Shown piece after piece: positions 31,601 through 43,600 of a DNA stretch of 64,000 bases. How positions within the stretch are numbered: the stretch's first letter is position 1; each line of letters begins with the position of its first letter. This stretch comes from Epiperipatus broadwayi (lineage: Eukaryota > Onychophora > Udeonychophora > Euonychophora > Peripatidae), in contig JAQFVV010012418.1 in assembly GCA_028023455.1 (NCBI GenBank), positions 8,613,244 to 8,677,243 on the forward strand. The letters run 5' to 3'. The position numbers and the translations under genes are program-made. The notes beneath the pieces are model-generated. The model made no database searches, was not told where the DNA came from, and saw nothing but the letters and a program-made list of their open reading frames with translations.

Positions 31601-34600
31601 TATATTTAAAAAAAAAAAAATATCTGCCTATGGCAATTGACTTTTAGATTTAAAAAAGAATGCTCAGTAATCATAACTGTTATAGGAAATTACATAAAAA
31701 CATTGAGGAAAGTGTATTAAGAGAAATGAAGTTTTAAAAAAAGAATACTAGGACTATTTGTTTGTAAAGCTGCTCTAGTGATTAATGACTGAAATTCAAT
31801 AGATCAATTGAGTCATTATTTACCATGAATTATTCAGTGTCAACAATATTTATTATTCAAAAATTATTTCTGAATTTATATTTTAGAAATTTTTATTTCC
31901 TTAAAAAACTTTCACAATTTTTTTTTAATAATTATAACTCTATTTTTTCCATAATAGATAATACTGTCTTAAGTTTATTAATCTATTTTAAATGTATTGC
32001 TTACAATTATTAGAATTATTATGTTCAATGAGTTCATTGAAATACCTGTGAATAATAGGATAAGAGTAAAAACTAGCTACTGAATAGATTCAATGCAAAA
32101 GCTACATTTCAAATTTGAAAAAGTCCAATCAGCTAAAATGTGGCTAGGGGATAGGATTGCATATCTAAGGATTTTAATCACAAATTACATTACAGTTTTT
32201 GAAGTTAGATGAGGTGTCACTATTTTAAAAATATATATAAGCTAATGAAAAAATCAGACATTTATTAATTCCATTTTTTTCCCAGTAAGAAGTTAATACT
32301 AAGCACTAGCCTTGCAAACTCAGTAACATTGTCAATAATTAATCAAAAGTCAGTGAATATGAGTATTTTAGGTACATACTCAAAATATAAATAAATCTCA
32401 CAAGTTAAAGTAGACATTAAAATCAATATTACTTAAAAAGTGCAAAATAAATCAGGAATTCAAATTAATAATGCCCTTGAAAATGGATGGGTATACGTGT
32501 TTAAGAAAAATCAAAATAGCATAAAAATTCCTTATTCCTTTTCTTCTCTCAATAACAATAATTATATTAAATTCATTATCCAAAAAAGATAGAAACCACT
32601 TAGGTTTCCAATCAACTTTTTTTAATCATGAATTGTCAAAGTACTGATTTTAAAAAAGTCCTGTAAAGTTAATATATTCTTATTGATATCTTAAAAATTG
32701 CAAAAAAATCCAAAGAACACATTAGCCTTGATTAGCTGGATCTTTTTTTTTTCTAATTTAACAGGTTAGTCTGATTGAAGATGTACTACAATCTGATATA
32801 ATAGACAGGGTATGAGTACAGACTTTCACATGACCCACCACTCTCCACACTAGCTCATAACACTGATACACCTGAACACACATATGTCGAAAAGATAAAT
32901 AATCACCAATATACGTATTTCATGCTAAACCAGCAATCATCAGTTGGTCCAGATTACCATCTCTACATATATATGCTACAAGTGCTCAGATATATATTAA
33001 GATAGCAAATCCTCCAACTTTAATGGACAGGCTTCAATGTACTCCACACTCCAACTCTTCAACTGTCCATCCAATTGAAAATCTGATGATGGAACGCTCA
33101 AAGGCCACCCTTAGGCCGAGATTGTTGTCACACCCATGTTGACCCAAAGGTCAATCTGACCCCTCATGTACAGGACATAATCCATTAAATACATGTACAA
33201 GGGATAGGCAGACATCTCTAATATGTAATAGATGAAATACACAGGCTTATATTGAAAAAAAAATCACAGTTCAAACACGAGAATAGAATCATTGTTCTCA
33301 ACCTGTCACTTAGAAGTTCAAATATCATATGATTTTCCAAGAAATTTCCTATACGACTATTAATACAAAATAAAAATATTCAAAAATTAAATAGATAGCT
33401 TCATGATTGCCTGGAGGTTTGTATTGATGGTATTTTAGATGTGATATGTTAGGCTATTTTCATCATCTATCATTAAATTTTGAATGTTTAGAAAAATTTA
33501 AATTTTATTTACTTTTCCAAATACAAACAACTGTTAGTGATAACACAGAAGTTAGTAGATAACATAGATTAATAGACAACTCAACTTAGTAGATTACACA
33601 ACGTTTTGAGTTGTATTAGTCTTAGTTCTTTTTCAGGTGTTGCTGGTCTGACCAGTGACAAGATTAGCATATGAGCTGAACTTACTCCTTTAGATTCTTG
33701 AATATCAAATTTTTAAGTTAAAGCTGAGTTCAGATGGTAAAGCATTGCCTTAAAATTTCGATATTCAAGAATCTAAAGGTTTAAGTTCGACTCCTATACT
33801 ACAATTGTCACTAATCAGGCCAGAAATATTGTCTAACCACCTACTAATCTGTGCTGTCACTAATATATGTTATCTACTAGTGCATTATTACTAACAGGTG
33901 TTTGTATTTGGAAAAGTTTAAATAAAGTTTAAAATTTTTTAGACATTCAACATTTAATGATTAATGATAGAAATAGTTAACATTATCACAGATAGTTTCA
34001 TATTTATGTAAATAGACCATTTCACAACATTTTTTGACTTTTTTTAAAAATTGTAAGCTTCTATTGTTATAAGTTATTAAAGTGAACCTTTCTTTAGAAA
34101 TTATATTTAATACGTGTCCCATGTTTTTAAATAAATTTTTATAAAGAATATGTGTTATTTGAAATATATTTCTAATAATATTTAAAATAATAGATGATTT
34201 GAAATTCTGCAAATGAAGATTTATTTTTTATTTCCTTTTTTTTCAAATGTAATGAGTACAATAAAACAAGAAACAATACTTCATTTGCTACCAATAAATG
34301 AATGATATATTTCTTCCTTTTTGCATATTGTTAGTTAATTTGTATTGTTCAACTTTTAAGACTGCTATATATTTTGCAAGATTTGCAAGCTTTTTGGAAA
34401 CTTGTTAGACTCTTACTTAACTACAGACTTGTATTTATCAGGTTTATGTAAATGAGAAATCAATTAAAGATATATAAACAAGATATAAATATGAAACAAA
34501 ACAAGCTTTATTTTAAAAAAAAAGATAATTGGAAATTCCAAACATCAAAACTCCTCAAGCCATTACAATAGTGTCTCATGGATGACAGTCATTTTTTCAG

Positions 34601-37600
34601 TAACCAAAACTTGCTTGTGCTATGCTAGATATTTAACACCAAAACCCACAATGCCTCTAAAGTGCACAGCCTGGTAAAATACCATGAACAAACAGATTAT
34701 CATTTAAATGATTATACAATATGAAGTCATGTATTTATATGCTTTGAGTCTACTAGAGGGAGCCTAGGACTCCAGTTTTCGCTGTTACAGACTCCCTGTT
34801 TTATTCACCAAAGTCATAGTCCAATTTTGGATTCATGGAAAAAAAGTTTACCAAGATGTAAGTGAATACCTGTTTTATTGTTTTTTTCAACTTTATAAGA
34901 AATTTTGGAACAGTTTTCACTCAAAAATAATTGAGAGTTTCTATCGGTCCAGTTATGCAAATGTCTACCATTAGAAATAGGCAAAAGCTAGGTTAAATAA
35001 TTCTAGAAATCATTAGAACAACATAAAACCTTGAAAAATAATTTTAAAACAAACTAAATAATTCTAAAAAGAATAGAGTCACTAGAAATCCAAATGTCTT
35101 GTTAGAATAAACAGAGAAATCATTTGGATATCAAAGCTCATAGTAAACGTGGAAAATAAAATGTTGGCAAAAACGGTTTTAAGAATTTCATCGTTGCATC
35201 AGATATTAGAAATATGAAACAAGTTTCTATGACTGCAAATCAGTCAGGGAAGACAGAAAATGGCCTAGGAATTATTATAGATACAAAAATTAATCATAAA
35301 ACTAAGGGGAAAAAAAAAGAAATCCCAGTGTTAGATTGTTCATAGGAAAAAAGATATGACTGTGTCAAACCGGAAATTGCCGAATGTGGCTAAATAGTGT
35401 AGATCGGAAAATTATTTTAAATTTTAATTCGATCTCAATTTTAGAATTGAACATTAGAGATTATGACTCAAGCTATCTCCCTGCACAAAAATCAGGTTTC
35501 TCTGACGATCAGAACAGAAGTTATTAGCCCACTTTCGGTGAATTGGGGCCTCAAAAATTTAAAAGATTTTTTTTTTTTTTTTCAAATCAACATAGAATTA
35601 CAACGAAGTGATTCAGGAGCAAAAAAAGTAATAATTCAAATACAAAATTAGCACAAATAATGTTTTAGACCTAAACAGAGACATTGAAGCTGCAAATTAT
35701 TCATCCTCTTTCAAGCAATAATTATTGAGAACATTCCAAAGTTTAACAACAAACTTTCAGATTATACAACCGAATCCTTGATTACTAAGCAAGACCTAAA
35801 ATTCAATCATAGGAAGCAGAACCCCAACTAGTATCAACAAATAAGGTGTGTATGGTTAGCACACACCCTTTCCACATCCCTTTCCCTTTCATAGATATCC
35901 TTCCGCTTTCACCATGTTGCTCCTGAATTTCATTTTTATCATTCTTTGTAAACCTCTTATTTAATAGTATTTGTACCTTTTTTTTTGATGAATAGTTTCA
36001 TCACTGAGAAAAAAAAAAGATGCTAGAGAAGACTTTGCCTTGCAGTAGGTAAGCTATTAAAACATTTTTTATTTTTTATTTGTGTGAATGTGTATCTGCA
36101 TATAATATATTGTGCCAATGCCAAATTGGCACGTATATAAAATAATTTTGTATAAAAATTATTATCAAAATCTTTCGGAAAAAAGAATTTGAAAGTTACA
36201 ATTAATTACTTTAAAGAGGGGAGAGGGAGTTTTCCTATAAAAAAAAAAAACTAAGAGTTTATAAAAGAAAGAGTGTTATTATTATAAATTAAAAGTTAAA
36301 AATCTCTTTTCATTCCAGTTTAGTAGAATAAATGTGTATATATGTGCGATGGTAAATAGAAATAAATGTTAGCTCATTAATAAGATAAATGCGTGTTAGA
36401 ATAATATTAAAAAATAAATATTGAAATGAAATGTATTTAAAAACACAGTGGTGGACTACTAATTAAAGATATGAAAACAACACGTTTTAAAATAGCTACT
36501 ACAAATTAAACAATCGACAAAAACACGTTGTCATAGGATTAATTACTAATGGAATTTCGACAACACCTATTGCACCTTTTGCCGGAGGATATGAAAACGA
36601 AAACAATTCACAGATATAAATAGCTAGATTTTATCGGACATTCAGGGAGTTTGCAATTCAGTCTAGTTTGCAGTTTCAGTCTATTTAGCAGTGTCAGTCT
36701 TGTTTACATTATTTAGCAGAAACAGAAATGCAGTGCTGAAAATCTTATGGAAATATACACTGGTGCTTCAGCCCTTTGTCCAACAAGATCATCAAAACCT
36801 GCCTGTGAAATAATGTCTTCATAACCACTCTGAAATCCTCCGTCAAATGTTCAACTGTCTTCAAGAATAAAAATGGATTCGCATAAAATCTCTTCAATAA
36901 TTGTCAAAATCTAACCGGTTAGATATAATCCATCAGAAGCAGCAGAAGTAGCCAACAACAAAAAAAAAAATCCTAGGTATATGTTTTATTATTATCATTT
37001 ACACGTAGTAGTCACCACTGTAATCCGTAAATATTCAAGATTCAAATTATATGAACTCTATCATACATAAAATGAACTAGTGATATGTGTGCGTGAGTTT
37101 CAAATGCTATAAATGCTTTATTATTATGTTTGCGAATGTGAGATAATTTAAAATGTCAAAGATTATTTTTGCTTTTTTCATAAAATATACTATCATGTGT
37201 TAATTTAAAAATGTGCGTATGTTAAAATTGGATTTATAAAATGTTTATAATGCGTTTATGTTAGTTAGTAAATTATCTTTAAACTTAATTAATGTTGATT
37301 AAAATAAATTGTCTTTAAATTTAAACTTTATCTGTCGGTCAATTCTTTTTATCAATCTCTTCTTACCAATATTTTATTACTGATTAAAATTAGACTGGGC
37401 TAGTTAAGGGAATTGTTTCGAGCGCTGGATTATGAGCCTACTGCCCGAATATGTTAGTCTTCAGACTAGCTGGCGCCCCGGGGTTTACCCGAAACAAATA
37501 AAGTATTTGGATAGTAGGGGTTTGAATCTAGCAGCCGAGACATTGTTGATAGTTAAAACTATCAATAAGATCCCCCATTTTGCTCGAACGTGCCGGTTCG

Positions 37601-40600
37601 TTCACGTAACGTTTGTAAGATTATAAATGTATTATGAAGGAGTTTGAAACCGGCCAAAACTTATATATACATATAAGTAGGTGGTTTCAGCGGTTCAACC
37701 CGGTACAATATAAAATGATAAACCTCCAAATACTGGCTATATTAATGCAAAACCTTTCTGTCTGCTGTCCAAGCTCTTATATGGATCATAGATTAAAATA
37801 ATGATAACTATAAGGGCAAATAGTTTCATTCAAATTGCCTTATATTTAAATTACAAAGCAGAGTAAATTTCTTTTCATTTTAACAAACTACTAAATATCA
37901 AATAAGTATCATTTGGAATAAATCTCTGAGTATTAGTTGTATAAATGCAATGTTTCCTATTATCAAAGTTAACTACATTACTGCCAAAAAATGATAGCTT
38001 TCTTCTGCTGTTAGAGTTATTATAAGGACCATAGATAAAACAGGCAAAACTCTCCATACAGTAGTCCAACTCAGTGCAAGCCAGAGTAATCAATGAATGC
38101 CAGAAAGCTTGTGCATAAAATCCCTATCTAGGATCTAGTCATCCAATATCCCCAGACTAGTTTCTAGCTTGTGGCTTTCGTCAGAGCCTTGGATCTGAGA
38201 ACACTGCATCTAGATCTTAGGAACTAATGCAACACTCCAGCAGCCATCTTTTATCTCTACTTAACTACAACAGTTGAGCAAGCATAAGAAAGGATGATCA
38301 TGTGATGTTTAGTGGTTTAAGACCATATATAAAGTAGAACATTAATAATTATAAGGTTAATAATCAAATCGCCAAGAAATTATTGCAGTTTCATTTGGTT
38401 TATATTCAAATCAATAAAGCAAAGTTAATTTCTATTCATTTGAATAACTTGCAATCAAACCAGAAAATATCATATAAGAACTTGGATAGCAAATGATAGT
38501 GGATTCATTTTTCACTTGTAATATAGCTGAATTTGATACTAAAAAATATTGCATTAATATAGCCAACATCACAGATTTATCATTCCAGAAATTATATATT
38601 TATCAGTTTGTAAAATTATTTCATTTAATATTATTTACAAAATTATTAAAAAAGGTAAAAATTAACACTGACTTGTGAATTTAACCACATTTTATTCTTG
38701 AAATTAATAATCATCAGCTTCAATTTTAAATAGTGTGAAAACTATACACACTACACATGTACAAACTCTATCAATCATCTTGTATTCTAACACAAGTTTC
38801 ATTTTGCTATAATAAAAATTAATAATAGCGCTTCCCCCCCCCACCTTCATTGCCATTAAGATTTAGTATTTACAGACATTTATAATGGAGAATAATAGAT
38901 TATTCAACTGACTTCCGTGCTTTATGTAGTTTTCTTCTAGTAATTTCTCAAAACTAGTAATAGTTATAAACAGTGAGGATTGCCAATTCCTCTACAAGCT
39001 TTATGATAAATGCTTAGCCAGAGCCAGCACTTAAAATATCTCTGTCAGGAACCCCTCCCCAAACCCCTGACCATGGTTTCGTGCTTTGGCACTCCTCAGA
39101 GAGGTGTCAGGGTAGGTTCAGACACTAGAGCTTGTAGAGGAATTGGCAATCCTCACTGTTTATAACTTACAAGCTTAAGAGATAGGGTCATGTGATCTAT
39201 GAATTGATCTATGACTTTTATTTTGACTATTTATAGTAATAGTTATAGTTCCTTAAAAAAAAAAAATTAACAAACCATCTTTGTCCATAAGAACAATAAT
39301 CGTCTTTATGTCTCTTTGCTTCCCTCATCAGATTAGAATGGGTTTTTAAACATTATTAACTAATATATGTCAATGGGTAAGTAAAGGCTTAAGTTTTTGA
39401 TAATTCAGATTTTTTTTCCCCCCAATTATTATTTAATAGAAAAATATATGAAAAAATCATTTTTGATATGAATAGCTAAGCTATCAAATTTTAAAAAAAG
39501 ACCCAAGCTGGACAAATTTATACCATGAATGAATGTATTTTATAATATGATAATAACATTTCTTGTAGGTTACCTGTATAAACTAGAGGATTTTGACCAG
39601 AAAGACATTTTTATTTTTCAGAAATTATGATTCTTTCATATATTATCTTGTCTATATTTAAACAACAATAAAAAAATGTCAAATATTTAAAGTAAAAATA
39701 GTGATAAAATGTATCAAATTAGGCCAATTATATATGTATATGGCTGCAAAAAGGGATTTGCTCTTAACTAAAAGGAAATCTTTTGATTCCTCTTGAAGGC
39801 CTAAAAGGATACAAAGCAAGGCAAATTCTTAATGTCCACTCTATATGTTCTTGTCATTGCAGTTATTATTACTATATGATTATTCATATAGTCTACAAAC
39901 ATGGATGAGCAGCTCACCAACATGCATTAGTCAATGTGGTAAGTCTATTGGCTTTTACCTCTAAGTTTAAGATCAAGAAATACCATAATCTTTCTTCTCA
40001 GTTGCCTGATAGTTTTTAATCCTAATCAATTGAGTTTTTTGATGGCAGAATAAATGTGTATGTGAATGACTTGTCTTTTTTTTTTTCTAATAGATATTTA
40101 CAATCATGATATACAAAATAAATCATGGCTCTTAATCACAGGAAGCTGTAAAGTCACAGGTAGCAGTTGGCGACCGAAGGCCAAGAGTACTAAGAATTTT
40201 CTGGTTGCAAACCCAGGCAGCCATTTGATATTTTATTTAAGTACTTGCAACTGCAGATAACTTTCAAGTGAATGAAGATTGCAAGATTTGGAAGAACTGT
40301 ATCATATTAAATGAGACATTATTGGACTTGGTGAAGTTAGTAGATGAAGAAACAATTTGTTTAATAAGTGGACATAGCAGTTGATAACATTCAAAACATA
40401 CTATAACGTATTTTAAATTTAACTCTATAGAGAGATAAATATACTTTTTTTGTTTATAATAAATGCACATAATTATTCTTTATTTATAATACGCTATTCA
40501 TAAATAAGTATGGACATCATAATTACAAAAAAAATTAAACATAAGTTTTGTGAAGATAATACAATTTGCAAATTATAAAAAAACAGACATAGATATCACC

Positions 40601-43600
40601 TGCTGGTCTTCTAGTCTATTTCTTTAGCATTTTATAACAATGTCTTATAAATTCAACCAATTTTTTTTTTTCTTAAAAACCTTATTTAATTGTAATCCTC
40701 CACTGCATTCTTTCCTCAAACCATGTTCTTTCAATGCAAGCAATCAATAATACATCTCTCTATAGGATTTTTAAAATATTCTATGTAACATAAATGTACT
40801 TAACTCGTGGAAACCATATTTAAATTCATCATTTTTTTTGAAAGTGTGTTATTCTTTCTTAATTTCATACCTCAACCCAACAAAGAACCTACTTATCTAA
40901 GTCTGATTTTATGATCTTGCCGCTGTATTTCAGATTTTTATAGAATATCCCTTAAATATTTTTTTTCTAATACCTTCATGTTAGATTGATTAGAAAATAT
41001 ATACAATCCACACACAAACTTCTTTATAAATCTTGATTTATTATAATATGAACTATTATAATGTACAATAATATACTTCAATGTTTTGACTATACTATTT
41101 TATAGTCTTTATCAATGAACAACTAAAAAATACGTAAAAAATAATAAATACAAATATTCCATAATACATATAACAAAATACAAATATCTCTTACCTTAAA
41201 TCTCTTCTAACAAACAATCTTAACTTTTCATTACATCCATTTCTTAAATACCTTTTTTAAAAAAAATCCATATAATTATTTAATTAAATCCACCTATTAT
41301 GCTCTTTTTCAATATTTATTAATTAATATTGATAATGATTGTAATAATTTGGAAGTTATGAATTCAGTTTATATTATAAAATGTTTAGATTGTTTTAAAG
41401 ATAATAAAGAAATGTGATATGTTGGAACTACAAAGAATAAATTGGTAACAAGATTAAAACAGCATTTAAATAATAAAAATTCTGCAGTTTATGGTCATAT
41501 GACTAAATTTAAACATAAAGATTTTAAAATAGAATGTTTGAAATGTATTAGATCGTATTATGAAAGAATTATAAAAGATGAAATTTATATTAATGAAATG
41601 AAATCTGTATAGAATAGGATGTTAATTGAAGAAAAGAGCATAATAGGTCAATTTAATTAAATAATTATAGGGAATTTTTTTAAGAAAGGTATTTAAAAAA
41701 TGAATGTAATGAAAAGTTAAGATTGTTTGTTAGAAGAGGTTTAAGGTGAGAGGTATTTGTATTTTGTTGTAAGTATTATGGAATATTTCTACTTATTGTT
41801 TTTTATGTATTTTTTAGTTGTTCCTTGATAAAGACTATAAAATAATAGTCAAAATGTTGGAATACATTATTGGACATTATAATAGTTCATATTATAATAA
41901 ATCAAGATTTATAAAGAAGTTTGTGCATGGATTGTATATATTTTGAAATTAATGGGCTATTTTTAAAATAAAAGACTGTTTGTTATTTTTAATTTATTTA
42001 GGTTGATTAGAAGACAGGAGTTTCAGATCTCATTTCTATAAAATAAATTTTGCAGAATAATAGCACTGTATATAATTAATTTGGTTGTCATCTGATCCTT
42101 CGTGTCAGCCGCCAGAGCGCGATTTCTAACTGAAAAACACATTAATATATAGTTCCCGGGATAGCGATTCTCTATTAATATTGACTTTTTTTTTTGGTTT
42201 GTTTACAAAGTTTACATTTTTTCGTTTCTGAATTATTTTTCCCAAATAATATTTTTGACGATGGGATAATAATAGTTTTTTTTTTTTTTTTACCAAAGGG
42301 TCTTTTTTGGTGTGTATTCAAATAGTAATTTGTTTTTTTTTTTAAAAAAAAAAAAATAATATTACTGTTTTTGTAAAATTGGATTGACAAAATTCAAGAG
42401 AGAGCGGGGTTTTATAATGGATCTTTAAATAATAATTTACGTTACTTTGATAGGTTTACATTTGATTGCCGAAAACAATTATTGGGAGAAGTGTTAAAAA
42501 CTTTTTTTTTTCGCGCGCGTGTGTTTATATTTAAATAAAATTTAAAACCTTTACTTTTATCAGTTTACATTTGATGGATGACCGATTGGACTTCCTTTCA
42601 TTTATAAATTATGGTTTTGGTTCTACAAATAAATATTTTTGACAATGGGACGATAATAGTTGTTGTTTGTTTAATTTTTATTGACAAGAGCGGGTGTTTT
42701 TTTGGTGTAGATTCAAATAGTAATTTGGGTTACGTTTAAATAATAAGTTGCGGTCTTACTTTGATCGGTTTACATTTGATTCCCGACACTAATTACTGGG
42801 AAGGGTGTTTTTTTGTGTGTACGATTGTGGACAACAATTATTGGGGGAAGGGGTGTAACCGTTTAAAGAATAGTAGTTTACGTTACTTTTAGTAGTGGTG
42901 TACATTTGATTGCTGACAATAATTAGTGAGAGGGGTGGGTGTTTTTTGGTGATTGGCAACAACAATTATTGGGAGAAAGAGTTTTGCGTTTTGTTTTTGT
43001 TCGTGTGTATGTTTAAATCAAAATTTAAGTTACTTTTATCGTTTACCATTTGATTGAAAACCGATTTGACTTTCTTTTTTTTTTTTTTCGTTTATAAATT
43101 ATTTGGGTTTTTCCAAATAATATTCGATTTGACAATGGGACAATAATAGTCTAGGTTTCTTTAATTTTGATTGACAAGAGCGAGTCTTTTTCGGTGTACG
43201 TTCGAATAGTAATTTGGGTTATGTTTAACTAATAATTTACTGTCTTACTTCGATTGGTTTACATTTGATTGGCCAAGACAATTAGTGGGAGGGTTTTTTT
43301 TTTTTTTTCTATACGATTAAAGAATAATTGACGTTCCTTTTATTTGACCGTTTGATTGCCGACGACAACAATTATTGGGAGAAGAGGGGTTTTGGGGCTA
43401 TGTTTAAATAAAAATTTTAGTTACTTCTTTTATTTTACATTTGATTGCCGACGCCAACAATTATCGGGAGAAGAAGGGATGTACGTTTAAATAAAAATTG
43501 AAGTTACTTCTTTTATTTTTGACATTTGACGGTCATTTAGAATCCCTCAAACAAGCTTGCCTTTACGAAGTGAACCTTTCTATCGGCAGATGTTTTCGGA

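Larger units (their letters stand above)
40994..41944. mobile_element. Penelope-like element end as an inverted pair
   Basis: Two ~316-bp arms, 40994-41310 and 41629-41944, are imperfect reverse complements (ACAAACTTCTTTATAAATCT / AGATTTATAAAGAAGTTTGT, ACCTATTATGCTCTTTT / AAAAGAGCATAATAGGT). The ~318-bp middle carries a GIY-YIG reading frame on the plus strand. Each arm has a TTGATAAAGACTATAAAATA hairpin-containing segment resembling the hammerhead ribozyme of Penelope-like retroelements. No reverse transcriptase is present, so the copy is incomplete. Confidence 0.65.

Noticed and set aside
37467-37486. Retroviral-type PBS as proof of an LTR element
   Set aside because: The reverse complement does not look like a normal T-arm plus acceptor of a tRNA, so it was kept only as a weak clue.
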